Source of the DNA: Beroe forskalii | Taxonomy: Eukaryota > Ctenophora > Nuda > Beroida > Beroidae | DNA length: 64,000 bases | Reading direction: 5' to 3' | Assembly (NCBI GenBank): GCA_011033025.1 | Contig: WFMF01000010.1 | Coordinates: forward strand, 1,251,582 to 1,315,581 | Part shown: one piece after another, positions 45,001 through 56,740 of the stretch | How positions within the stretch are numbered: the first letter of the stretch is position 1 | Layout of the letters: the number at the start of each line of letters is the position of its first letter | Made by a program: the position numbers and the translations under genes | The notes under the pieces: generated by a model | What the model saw: the letters and a program-made list of their open reading frames with translations, nothing else | What the model was told of the DNA's origin: nothing | The model's database searches: none

Positions 45001-48000
45001 CCGATGATAATAAGGCAAAGACTGTTGACGTCATGGAACTTTTATAATTCACCTAGTTTTATTCGCGGTGTTCATTATCTAAATATATAATTCTGATGAT
45101 GTCAATAAATCGTTTGTTCAGGTGCATATACAATGAGTGTTTGGTTACGTAACACATAGCAATTCATGACTTTTGACTTTCGTCATAATAATTTCGTCAT
45201 CTAGATTGTTCATAATTGCAACGGCCACGCAGCTTGGACCACCAGCATTAAATCACAAAGTTAATCTGAGTTAAATCACTAAGTTAATCTGAGTTAACTC
45301 ATGAAGTTACCTGCATTGCCTTGATGATCAGGTTAGGATCAGCCCCTGATCTTGCTAGGAACTGGAATGTCTGAGGCAGTGAGAAGCCTTTCAACCCCTC
45401 GAACTGGTTCCCACTCTTCAGCCCCTCGAACTGACCTCCACTCTTCAGACCCTTCCATTTGCAGCGTCTGCAGAGCTTCCAACTGAGACGCAGCCTTCAG
45501 GTTCTGGAGCTGCGCGGCGTTCCTCAACTCTTCCAAGGAGGGACACTTGAAGGTGTTGAGAGGCGGGCATTTGAGGGTGTCGAGGAGGGAGGGGGCGGCA
45601 CCCCCTGATGTTTTGGAGGGGGAGGAGGAGAGGGGGCGGGGCCCCCGGAGTCCGGGAAGAAGGTTGTTCAGACTGAAGGGCAGAGAGGGGGGACCCTTGT
45701 ACTTTTCACAGCAGTTCTGCAGTTTCTGAAGCGATATGGATGTTTAGCCTTACTGTCGACATGAAATTTATTGATGGTTGATCGACCGCAGTTCTGAAAT
45801 GAATTAAACGTGAATTTAACTTGTTTAACAGTTAATTTAAGATTTCAGGTACGCTTTGATATCTATGAATTTGAGCTTGAGGGTGATACCTGTACCTAAT
45901 TTATTTGATGGACCCCAAACTTTAATTCCACAAAATTCATAACTTTGATTTGTCGAAATTTGACTTAATTACCCAAAAACCAACTCCGTTTAGCAACCGA
46001 TTATCATGGCTTATAGATAAATTTATTGTGTGAGTTAGAATCTCATCAGTCCCCACTCTTGATACAGAAATGACGGGAAACATTAGTGAAATGCCGCAAT
46101 ATCAGAGCATGTTCACTCAAGACTCCACATTTTAGCGATGCACTTAAGACAAACGTGTTAAATGAGAGACCTTTTAGCTGATATTTGTTGCATTTTCAGA
46201 GAACCATTGGATACTGAAGGGTAGAATTATCAAGATAAAGGTCTGAAAAGAGCGGAGGTTCTGACTTATATATCTAGATATAGAAGGTGGGGACTTCCAT
46301 TATCTCAAGATAGAGGGCATGAGCAAGGACACACATACCATGTACCAGAACTGAGGAGTCTGGTACAAGGGACAAGCAATTGTTTACTGGAATGTCCCGT
46401 GTAAAACGTATCATAATCACTGCTGATGACTTCACCCTCAATTTATGGCAAACAATGCAAACCATCACCTCTAAAAGTTCTTTGGAAGCAATTAAGGAAT
46501 TGCTAGCTGGGATAAAAGATTGCCACCATATAGCAATCTTTATAAATTGACTTAAGATGACACGGGTTACTGTGAACATAGGTCTTGCTCCGTGTACCAA
46601 TAAAAAGAAATTGGACCTTCAACGTGACATCATTTTCACCGTTTAAACTGGTTCACTGATGACGTCATTCCTGCTATTATATTCCTGCTCTTTCTAAAGA
46701 GACTGGGAGCGCCAGGTTATTACCAATGATTGAGAGCCGGACCGACACGTGCCTTGAAAACAAGTGCAACAAACGGAGCTCATGGTGATGTTAGTTTTCC
46801 CAAAGCCGTAGAGGAAAGCCCAATCAGAGCACAGGACTGGTGTGAGCGCTGCGCGCTGATTGGTTAAGGCATGGCGTGCTGGGTCTCCTGTATAATCATT
46901 CTGAGAAAGGTACGCTTGGCAAAGAGTCAACCGATCGAGAAATTACATGGTTTTGTAATAATAAACAGGCACGTGTTGTAGCTGTACTTCCGAAAACGGA
47001 GTAGTGGAGGAAGTTACGCTCCCCTTGCTAAGAAGTCAATTATATTATCACAGATATAGAAACATCCGCCCAATTAGCATACTTTAAAACACTAAAGGAA
47101 GTTGCAGTTTGGAGAGATGATAATCAGGGACCTTGGTGTCACTTTTACTGATGTTTTTGGGTCATGGCAGTATTTTGTAACGCCTATCTTGTCACGATGA
47201 ATATACCTATTCGTGCAAACATAATGAGCGTTTCCATGTCATCAACTTAACACTTTAATCTATGATAATGACGTCATAGCACCCACTAGTAATCACCTGC
47301 AAGCACTCTAGGAGCTCTATGTCGCTCTTGGTATCTGCAGGAGGGGTGCTGGGCTCCACCTTGATCTGCTCTGAGGAGGAAGAGAAGAAGGAGGAAGAGG
47401 AGGAGGGGTTGAGGAGAACGTCTCCAGGAGACGACTGCTTGCGGAGGGGTTTACAGAATGCAGAGCGGGATGACATGCCGATACCCGTTTCTGGGAGGGT
47501 GAGATGAGAATTAGGGGAGTGAGAAGTTTCAACTTTTTCATGTAGCAAAACGAGCATTCATTAGACAAGAAATGAAATAGAATTTACGATATCGTGGATT
47601 CTGTTCCAAGGAAATGTAGCGTCTGAGTTGTGAAAAACTAACCATTCAGTGGAAGTGGGGGAGAGATCCTATTGGTTGAATCAGCGTGTTCCTTGGTTAT
47701 CTTAGCAGGAACGGGCATCACGGGTATTCTCTGAGGAGAATCCTCCTCCATCCTAACATCCTGGTCTGGTGACGTCATCAGGGCTGTCGTTTTGATGACG
47801 TCACTCTCAGAAATGGGCGGGAACTTGAGCGGGAGAGAAGGAGGAGGAGCAGGGAAGGGGAAGTGCACTGAGCTGGGAGGGTGGGTGGGATCTGATCCAG
47901 CGAGTGGGAGGGAGGCGGAAGCGAGTGGGATGGAGGAGGAAGTGTTTACCCCCTCGGGAGGTGGAGTGATGTTGGGTGGAGAAGAGTGGGGAGGAGGGGG

Positions 48001-50988
48001 ACCACTCAGTCGGAAGGGGGAGGAGGAGGGAGGGGCTGACGGGCTGGAGGTGGGAAGAGACATAGCTTCTTTCTTTTGTTTCTGGTCAAGCTTCATCAAC
48101 TCAGCCTGAGAAGGTGAGAGTTGCTTTCACATTTGTTATATCGAATAATAATGGAAGTATCAACTTACTTCCATTGTTCTTTAGGGTTCATCTCTGAGAT
48201 TATCATTGTGTCGGAATGTCTTTAAATCCAATTATAGCCCTAAACAATATATATCAGTGCCCTCGCTTGAGAGTTTCGGAACGCCAAACAATACGGGGGT
48301 ATTTCAGGAGTCCTCTAAACGGACAGTGTTTCAGACGTTCGTCTAGCACAGGGAAGCTAGACAACAACACAGGGGCACTCGACAACAATGCAACAAACTT
48401 TCTACTTTTCAATATAACAATAATAATTGAGCAAATATAGCGCTAAGCAAACAATATAAAGATGAATTCCCACCCACTCTCTCGCACGAAACAAAACATT
48501 GGAATACATTACATTCACCAGGAGTCACGCTGTAAAAGAGAGAGAATGGGTGGGTGATAATGAAATATTGTGAGGGGGAATAACCCGTAGAGATACACCA
48601 TCACATTTAAACCCTGACTAATACAATAGAAAATGGAGCTGCTACGTGGGATTTTACTACACGTGGGTGGATGGGTGGGATTATGCCCGAGTGGGTGGGT
48701 GGGATTATGCCCGAGTGGGTGGGTGGGATTATGCCCGAGTGGGTGGGTGGGATTATGCCCGAGTGGGTGGGTGGGATTATGCCCGAGTGGATGGGTGGGA
48801 TTATGTCCGAGTGGGTGGGTGGGATTATGTCCAGTGGGTGGGTGGGATTATGCCCGAGTGGGTGGGTGGGATTATGCCAGAATGAGCATTAAGTCTGGGT
48901 GGGATTGTGCGTGAGTGGTAATATCTTCAAATATCTGCATGTCCCTGATCCCCCGCACATACCTTGACAACCTCCAGGGGCGAAGTAGGGGCGTGGTCAG
49001 GAGAAGAGGAGGTGTGGTCGGGCGGGGTCGGGGGCGGGACGAGGAGGGGCGAGTGGAAGGACAGCTCCGTCCTGTCGATGTTGTTCAGCTCGAGGGAGCG
49101 GGCTTTGAACTCGGACAGGAGACGTTCCACAGGGATGAGTGGCTTTTCTCCGTCCACTGGGATCTGGAGGATCCGGGATAGTTCTAGCATCAGCTGAGGG
49201 GAATGGAGGGTTAGAAGTCATGCAGATGTAAGGGATAATTCTAGCATCAGCTGGGGGGAATGGAGGGTTAGAAGTCATGCAGATGTAAGGGATAATTCTA
49301 GCATCAGCTGGGGGGAATGGAGGGTTAGAAGTCATGTTGATGTAAGGGATAGTTCTAGCATCAGCTGGGGGAATGGAGCAGTTAGAAGTCATGTAGCTGT
49401 AAGGGATAGTTCTAGCATCAGCTGAGGGGAATGGAGGGTTAGAAGTCATGTTGATGTAAGGGATAGTTCTAGCATCAGCTGAGGGGAATGGAGGAGTTAG
49501 AAGTCGTGCAGATGTAAGGAATAGTTCTAGCATCAGCTGAGGGAATGGAGGGTTAGAAGTCATGTAGATGAAAGGGATAGTTCTAGCATCAGCTGAGGGG
49601 AATGGAGGGTTAGAAATCATGTAGATGTAAGGGATAGTTCTAGCATCAGCTGAGGGGAATGGAGTGTTAGAACTTAGAAGTCGTGCAGATGTAAGGAATA
49701 GTTCTAGCATCAGCTGAGGGAATGGAGGGTTAGAAGTCATGTAGATGAAAGGGATAGTTCTAGCATCAGCTGAGGGGAATGGAGGGTTAGAAGTCATGCA
49801 GGAGTAAGGGATAGTTCTAGCATCAGCTGAGGGGAATGGAGGGTTAGAAATCATGTAGATGTAAGGGATAGTTCTAGCATCAGCTGAGGGGAATGGAGTG
49901 TTAGAACTTAGAAGTCATGTAGATGTAAGGGATAGTTCTAGCATCAGCTAAGGGGAATGGAGTGTTATAAGTCATGTAGATGTAAGGGATAGTTCTAGCA
50001 TCAGCTGAGGGGAATGGAGGGTTAGAAGTCATGTAGATGTAAGGGATAGTTCTAGCATCAGCTGAGGGGAATGGAGGGTTACAAGTCATGTTGATGTAAG
50101 GGATTGTTCTAGCATCAGCTGAGGGGAATGAAGGGTTATAAGTCATGTAGATGTAAGGGATAGTTCTAGCATCAGCTGAGGGGAATGGAGGGTTAGAAGT
50201 CATGTAGATGTAAGGGATAGTTCTAGCATCAGCTGAGGGGAATGAAAGAGTTTGATGTAAGGAAAGAAGGGAGGGATGTAGGGCTTTGATTAAAAAGGCA
50301 GAAGTTAGACCCTTGAATTAAGAGGGGAGATAAAGTAACCATTAGATAAATGTAGGGATTAGAAGAAGAGAGGTTTTAATAGGACTCAAAAGATAAATCT
50401 TCAGAGGAGTGGGCAGAGCGCGACCTCAATTAAACGCTAGAGGAGTTTCCCATGAAAATAGTGGGTTGAAAATGTTCGGACCTTAATCAATATTAGCATA
50501 TAACATTAGCTGAACATTTAAGATATTTTTCATAAAATTCATGCCCCAATTCACATATTATTACGGTGAATATTACGGGATATGTTGTGATACTACAACA
50601 AATATTGCGATATCTAATGGCCTTATAATGCAGCATTTGCGGGAAAAATTACTTTTACTAAAAAGTCCTTAAAAATTATAAGATATCTTTCTCTACTACC
50701 CTTTGGGATAATTAAACATTAAGGCATTAAACCGCGTTCCGTTAGTCGGACTGAGTCCTTAAGTGGACTCGCATCCAAATACCTAGAGTATAAATTTCAA
50801 CAAGAGCATCCCTGATACGACAGTTGCTGAAAATTTAGCGTTAAAGTCTGTAATACCTGGGAGAAAGTCTTGGAGACGAGGGAGTAGGTGGAAGTGAAGG
50901 ATACCAGGATATCGTCCTTGCTGGAAGTGGAGAGCTTGGTCTGCGTTCCTTGCGAGCAGATCTCGTGGTACTTTTCATACTGCATCAT
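42013..50988 (-). CDS. C2H2 zinc-finger protein with five fingers (eight exons)
   Basis: Exons on the minus strand: 50988-50857 (exon may begin at 50998), 49193-48963, 48105-47643, 47490-47297, 45725-45311, 44736-44590, 42762-42664, 42405-42013. The N-terminal half is Pro/Ser-rich and probably disordered. IKVEP in exon 47490-47297 fits a sumoylation site. Finger 1 (CPHCDLTFHKKSHLSNHLVQ) crosses an intron, then come YHCCRQCKISF, FQCTCCNLSFK, FMCETCGSRFN and FRCNICNRGFTRSNNLKRH. Only the last pair is joined by a standard TGERPF linker. It is presumably a nuclear DNA-binding regulator; targets and orthologue are unknown. Exon 45725-45311 needs a frame change near 45450, at a GGG run, to join LQTLQMEG to LKSGGQFEGLKS and reach the next exon in frame. 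The ATG at 50988 may not be the first coding exon. Confidence 0.85.
46819..46864. promoter_or_regulatory. Inverted pair of CCAAT boxes
   Basis: CCAATCAG and CTGATTGG face each other about 30 bases apart around a GC-rich centre, in the intron between zinc-finger exons 47490-47297 and 45725-45311. This fits NF-Y-type sites by sequence only. Similar pairs recur at 52094-52145, 52671-52705, 53155-53200, 57830-57885 and 60855-60895. Confidence 0.35.
47235..47279 (-). repeat. CRE-palindrome element copy 18 bp from a zinc-finger exon
   Basis: CATGTCATCAACTTAACAC then TTTAATCTATGATAATGACG and TCATAGC. It lies in the intron just downstream of the donor of exon 47490-47297. Confidence 0.7.
47770..47806. 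repeat. CRE-type inverted repeat inside a zinc-finger gene exon
   Basis: TGACGTCATCA and TGATGACGTCA form a perfect 11 bp inverted repeat separated by about a dozen bases. It lies wholly within coding exon 48105-47643, where it encodes SDVIKTTALMTS. Its arms resemble those of the dispersed element, but the centre differs. Confidence 0.7.
48665..48888. repeat. 24 bp G-rich minisatellite in a zinc-finger gene intron
   Basis: About nine copies of GGGTGGGTGGGATTATGCCC plus GAGT lie in the intron between exons 49193-48963 and 48105-47643. Three G-triplets per unit could form G-quadruplexes on the plus strand, which is the template strand for this gene. The unit length is a multiple of three, so all three forward frames stay open; they are not genes. 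Confidence 0.93.
49194..50245 (-). repeat. 57 bp minisatellite that repeats a 3' splice site
   Basis: About 18 copies of a 57 bp unit lie directly upstream (in transcription order) of exon 49193-48963. On the minus strand each unit contains CATTCCCCTCAG then CTGATGCTAGAACTATCC. These are the true acceptor and the first 18 bases of the true exon, followed by TTACATCTACATGACTTC. The unit is 19 codons long, so a shifted frame stays open (SADARTIP...) for nearly 300 codons without being a gene. In the true exon frame, a typical copy hits TGA about ten codons in. Confidence 0.93.
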
Positions 50989-51960
50989 CGGGAAACGGCT
51001 GTAACAAAGGGGATCCGATTAGAAATCAATATACGATCCAAAGAGCGGGATTTTTTTAATTATCATGATTACAAGTCACACGAAAATCTTAGGATGGCGA
51101 GATTGACGTATATTATCAGAGTTTGGAATGCTGAATTGAAGACGCAAAGACAAGCTAACTTTGTGACCCGCTTTCACATTTGAGGCAATCATATCGAGTT
51201 TGTTTCTAGAGAAAATCATATAAACATACAACTACGGTGCAGCCAAGATTCGATAAAATCGATATTATCATCAATTACTGAGGCAACATTTTATGAGATT
51301 CATATTCCATCGGAATATTCGGTCAAGATCAATATTCGATGAATTATTAATGAATTCGGAGGAAGTTGATCATATGTGATTGATCTTTGAGGAATATTGA
51401 AATCCTCGGAAATAATCACCGCGACCGTAATCAAGCGAAGGAAAGGACCCTTAGTCAACACGAGATAACACCGGAAGAAAGATGCTATGAATTCGAAAAC
51501 AGCTCTGAAAATGGCTCGTTTCACAAAGGCAATTTATTACCTCCACACGCCCATGTTTTGTTTTGAAATGCCATGGTATAAACTTTCCCATCGCCTTCCA
51601 AAACAATATGTGTATGTGAAAATAATCAAAACCGCGATTAAAACTAACTTTACGACAACTAAATAGCTTTTCCCACGGCCGCGTACAAAACTATTTGGAA
51701 CTCTCAGAAACCGTAAACCACTCGAATTTCAAAAAACAATAAAACATTCACATACAGGGTAAATGGGAGGTGCTGGGTGAAGAACTTAACAAAAATCCAT
51801 AATTATCAAATGGTTACATAAGTAATAAATTATATATATTGTGTCAGGTGAAACCCAGACAGGATCCATTGATCTGAGGGAAAAGGAAACATGATAGCAA
51901 AACATATCCCCCGGCCCAGCATCCATGTTATGACTACACTAAAAGGGTCCTTGCGGAAAG

Positions 51961-52016
51961 TAGGCGTATCAAGGCTGGTAATTGAGCATTATTAACCATG
52001 ATAATGACGTCACGCT
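51961..52016 (-). repeat. CRE-palindrome element copy
   Basis: TAGGCGTATCAAGG, then GGTAATTGAGCATTATTAAC and CATGATAATGACGTCACGC. A pair of CCAAT boxes follows within 130 bp. Confidence 0.7.
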
Positions 52017-53963
52017 GGAGATTCTATCATCTGTCCGGGCCTTGGACTGCTGCAGGGCGAGCATGAGAGGACTCAACTCATACACCAAGGTCCAGCCAAT
52101 GGGGAGCCAGCATTTCCTGTCACGTGGCTTGGTAACAGCCAATCAGAGGACACGGATACACGGGACTGGGATGCCGGATGATCGTGCTCTGGAGATGAAC
52201 TGATTCGATCTGTGTGGGCCACGATAAAAAGTAAGGGGTTGGGAGTGAGATAATTATTATGGTTTAGTACAGTTCATTGATTACGTCGAACCTAATTTTC
52301 GCACGCGCCATGTTATACTGATAGACCTTGCAGAAAAAACTAAAACCTGATATACGGAATAGAGTTGGGAGTGCTCATGCAGATGGGAAAAACTCCCCAT
52401 TAAAAAGATCAGAAGAACTGAAAGAAGAGTAAGGGAATAAAAACTGGATAGGGTGGTCACTGTCATGCAGCTAGGTTTTTTCAATGGTGCTATTCATGAG
52501 TTCTAGGTAACAATGGGGAATGGAAGAACTTTGCGTAATGCAAGGATATAAACCAGCTTGATTTTAGTAAATTAATTCAAAATTGTTATTTGTAAATAAC
52601 CATTTAGTAATTTAAAGTAAATCACGTATATTTACAGTTGTATGTTCATGAATGTCAGTAAGCTGATTTGATTGGCTTTCGACAGCTCAAGCTCAAATCT
52701 GATTGGTTATCGACAACGCGTGCTCCGAGAGTGTCCGCGTAACATAAAATACAGTTCGAAGTAATGGTTTGATGTCCATTAAAATGCCCCTTGCAGTAGC
52801 GGGGAATCACAACCATGCACTCTTGTAAATTCTTCATTGTAATACGGGTCGGTGGCTCACATATATAAAGGCTGCTAAACTCACAATACGTAGATAAAAG
52901 TGTCATCATTATGAAGGTTTAACATGTGAAATTGACGATGTAAGAGAGCCTATCCTTCCGTACGAGGTGCCACTAGAGCTTATTTTCTGAGGACAGAGTA
53001 GGAATCTAATCTTCCCTGTGACGTTAAGTCAGCCTCTACCAGCAGCGCACAAATAACAAATCATTTAGAAAATACCCCGGCTCTCCAGCTTTCTGAATGA
53101 CTACTCATTTCGAAGATCACCACCAGTTCATCTGACTGCTGATATCAGACCACCAATCAGCATGATGGCTGCATTACCCACTAGTGCATCCAATCAGCAA
53201 CCGTCTATTATAAACGCAGGTCACGTGGTCGTCAAGTTCACGTTACTTTTGTTAATTTTAATTGGCAATATATAAAGCGAGGAGTGAGGGAAATTTTTCA
53301 TCACCAGCGCCGAAATGGAATCCGGAGCCGTGACAATTGATTTGTTAACAAGATTTCTCCTGAAAGAATATAAACTTTCATCATACCTACTAGGTGCATG
53401 GTAATAATACAGACTCAACATTATCAACTAAATAACGGTCGTGGACAAATGAGATTCGAAATTGAATTCAAAATAAAATATGGCTTGACGGACCTAGATT
53501 TAAGACCAGATAAAGCGTACAACGGGAACATCTTAAAATAAAGAGCTAATCCGTATCTGACCGAATGAAAGTATATCACTGCGAAACTGAAAAGAAATCA
53601 AATATTAACGAACTAGTTCATATGAATTCCGTTGCAATTATATCAGATCAGCAATATTGCAATATTTGGAGAATCACTCATTAAAATCCCATTTACAAAC
53701 CGAAAATATGAGCCATGAGGTCATGTCCTTTGTCAAAAGCCATGAATGATTGCTATAAAATAAGAGATCACGATGACACGATTACGATTGACGATATACT
53801 GAGAGATGCAGCACTTCGTTTAAATAGGATCGTGTGCAAGGAGGAGCTATGGGACAAAACCGGTATGATAAATATTTTAACAAAAAGTAAATCAGCTAGC
53901 AACTCTTTGTAGGTATAATGACTATCGGAGGCATACTATTAGTTTAACCGAAATCGTCAAGAT

Positions 53964-54016
53964 ATTGACCTATCAGTGCGCGAGTTAACCGTTAACTTGC
54001 GCACTGATTGGTCAAT
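53964..54016. repeat. Near-perfect 53 bp palindrome containing a CCAAT box
   Basis: Two 26-base arms (ATTGACC...GTTAAC and its reverse complement) flank a single C, with only two mismatches. One arm contains GCGCACTGATTGGTC, so the palindrome carries a CCAAT box and a near-copy facing it. Confidence 0.9.
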
Positions 54017-54198
54017 GTCAAATGACCCTGTGGGTAAGCTGATATGCCGTCGATAGCACAGGTTTTGAGAGAAGGGAGGGGGATTGGTGTATGGGCTCGT
54101 CACGTGATGTGCTCTAATTTTCCAGAAACACACATATCTGATAATACTCGCGCGCGCGCCACACTCTCTTGTCACACGCTAAACCGCATACAGCATTG

Positions 54199-54255
54199 TA
54201 GGCGGCAGAGAGTGACGTCATTATCATGGTTTAGAATAGTGTTTTGATGACATAA
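54199..54255 (+). repeat. CRE-palindrome element copy, close to consensus
   Basis: TAGGCGGCAGAGAGTGACGT, then CATTATCATGGTTTAGAATA and GTGTTTTGATGACAT. I use this copy for the consensus of the left arm and the centre. Confidence 0.8.
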
Positions 54256-55469
54256 CGCTGTTTTTCTGTACGCGTAAGGGCTCTGATTCTGTCACAAGAG
54301 TATAATAATTTTCCTGACACATGTTTTCTTATTCCGTTATCGCAAAACGCCCGGGACGTTTTTTGACAAGCAAATTAAGATTAAACCTTTGCCCTTATGG
54401 CATCATATATTATATCAATAATTACACATGATCAGTGTGCAGTGAGTTTTTGAGAGGTTTTATGTTCTTCTCGACACCGGGGTGTCTGTCATGATTTCCC
54501 AGACACTAGGGGAACTATTTTACAATTATAAGTGGAGGCAGTATAGCAAAAAAAACCCTGAAAAGTGATTTTTTAGGAATTGGGAAAATGAAGCCTCCAT
54601 CAATACCTATTGTTTCAAAAAGGGCTGAACATACATCTTTAACACTAGAATTTCCTAGTTGGCGACTTTTTGATGAGCAATGTTAGACCCTGCTCTAACC
54701 GTGCTCACTGCTCAGGATGAACCTTATTCCCAGCATTTTATGAGGAAATGGCAATCAATAAACGGAGGTAGAGAAGCAAATACTTAAAATGAAAGAAGAG
54801 AAAGGATTCCAACTATCAGCGCCCTTCCTCTATTCCCAAAATACAAAGTAAGTCACGGGACACCTGCTCCCTGATTCTCTGAAGATGCCCTAAATTCTGA
54901 TCGTCCCGAGAAATCAGTACTTTCTTTTATATCTGAATTTAAGTGCAATCAATCATCGTACGGAACTCGACCATATGCGCCTCTTCGTGAAAAGGAAAGA
55001 GAATTGAGCAATAATAGATAGCGACTAAATAATCATATTTGCCTTGACAAAGAATGAAGAGAAAGGGACTCTCCTATCAAATCACAAGATAAAAGGACTG
55101 AGGCAAATCAGTATATAAGCGTTGTATGGACAGAGGATTATATTATGACAACTCGAATCGCAATATATATCCCACGAAACATATAGCGATTTTTGAATTT
55201 TGCAGATTCAGACATTTTGCTAATTTATGTTTATTGTTCTACTTCTAGATGAAAATGAAAGACAAAATGTATGAGAGGCAAGGATCGATCGAGACTGCTT
55301 TTTCAACCGGGTTTTTGACTATTTGTTTTCAAATATTGTACGAATCTGCTCTAAACCTACGAACAATACGTGTCCACACCCATGTTTTGTCATAGAGCTT
55401 TTGGTAAGGAATGTTAACTTATTTTCATAATAAGCTTCAACTTAGGAATGATTATTTCAACCCAGGAAT

Positions 55470-55541
55470 CAATTATATCCTTTCTCTCTATCGCTACCTT
55501 TTCATTGAAAAGGCAATGATAGAGAGAAATGATATCAATTT
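55470..55541. repeat. Foldback with TCTCTCTATC arms
   Basis: The arms TTTCTCTCTATC and GATAGAGAGAAA, with outer AATTATATC / GATATCAATT and inner CCTTTTC / GAAAAGG, form a stem of about 30 bp with a small loop. It may be a short MITE. Confidence 0.75.
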
Positions 55542-55684
55542 ATTTTCTCGAAAAGAGGATAAATCTTATGGAAAACAAAATACGAGTATTGCAATATGGA
55601 ATAACGTTCGACGAAGAAGAAGAATGATAATAATATGATGGTGAGTGCAACAAAATGACGAATGAGAGGAGTATTTGGTTGGAA

Positions 55685-55742
55685 ATGAAGTCGTTATCAC
55701 AGTTTAGAATAGTGAATATAATGACGTTTATCGGCCTCTTTT
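55685..55742 (+). repeat. CRE-palindrome element copy
   Basis: ATGAAGTCGTTATCACAG, then TTTAGAATAGTGAATATAAT and GACGTTTATCGGCCTC. The left CRE has decayed while centre and right arm are intact. Confidence 0.7.
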
Positions 55743-56489
55743 CACTTTATACTCCTTTTCTCGCAGCACAGTAATGCACCCCACGGCTTTGTGTAGGCAA
55801 CATACACCTATTGTTTGCATTGTGGGGGGTATTGTCCTCAAAGGAATCTCAACTTTTGAAATGAACAGTATGAAGAGATCTAGAACTAGGGGCCCTGAAA
55901 CGCAATCAATTCACCACTCTTTATCATGGTAATGATCTCCTTATCAACCTCTTCTTTTAAAACTATTGTATCTTCTCAGTTTTGTTAAAATCCCAGGAGG
56001 CTCTCATGCTTTCCATCTATTTTAGAACAACATCCGAACTAAAGGCTGAAATTAATGGATTGCAGTCCGAAAACTCGAGCAAATAACACTCTGCTGATCA
56101 GCTGAAGTCCGAAGACAAAATTTTGGAGATGTCACTATAGCCAAGAAATCACGTAATGCAAACGTCAAATAATCCATTAATCCAGTATCTTCTCGATTCC
56201 CGCGAGACAACCTTCCCCCTTACTCTAGATGATCTGATGATAAGGATATATGATTGTTCAGTGCGTCTCCTCCACAAGACTTCCTATAACCCAGCATTCT
56301 TATCAGGCGACCCCGGAGACTGCAGCCTGTATCATATGCCACATGCCATTATATGGCAAAAATTACTGAGATTATACTCGGGGTGAATTTATTGACAACT
56401 GCAATTATCAAAAGAATCCACATATAACAAGAATACACATGAACCCTGATAAGCAGCTCCAAGATGTGTACCGTGCAGGGGAAATACCC

Positions 56490-56740
56490 CGTTACGTCAT
56501 CAACTCACTATTCTAAAACCATGATAAATCTTCGCGTTAACCCCTATTGACCTATTGTGAATGTCCGATGACCACCCTGGAATAATTTTTTCGTGAAATT
56601 GGCGGCGTTGATGTTTGACTCCGATGAGTAGATAAGATATAGGTTGTTAATAATGTGATAGATGCGCTGCGCGAGAACAATAGAGATCTGAGAGTGATGT
56701 CACTGACATTGTTTAGAATGGTTTATTGATGACGTTTCAA
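56490..56740. repeat. Two CRE-palindrome element copies in opposite orientation
   Basis: The first (56490-56533, -) reads GTTACGTCATCAACTCACTA then TTCTAAAACCATGATAA. The second (56690-56740, +) reads GAGAGTGATGTCACTGACAT then TGTTTAGAATGG and TTGATGACGTTT. They face away from each other 160 bp apart. Confidence 0.7.

Noticed and set aside
48633-48914. Three overlapping forward open frames with WDYARVGG-like repeats
   Set aside because: The 24 bp unit keeps every forward frame open. The region is an intron of the zinc-finger gene.
48997-50203. Minus-strand open frames of SADARTIP-type 19-residue repeats
   Set aside because: The 57 bp unit is a multiple of three. The frame differs from that of the real exon, which is fixed by neighbours on both sides.
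49194-50245. CRISPR-like regular repeat array
   Set aside because: Units abut with no unique spacers, and the genome is animal. The same applies to 34086-34568, 48665-48888 and 1513-2140.
53715-53912. 65-codon open frame with a fairly protein-like composition
   Set aside because: It is too short, has no recognised motif, and no matching exon nearby joins it in frame.
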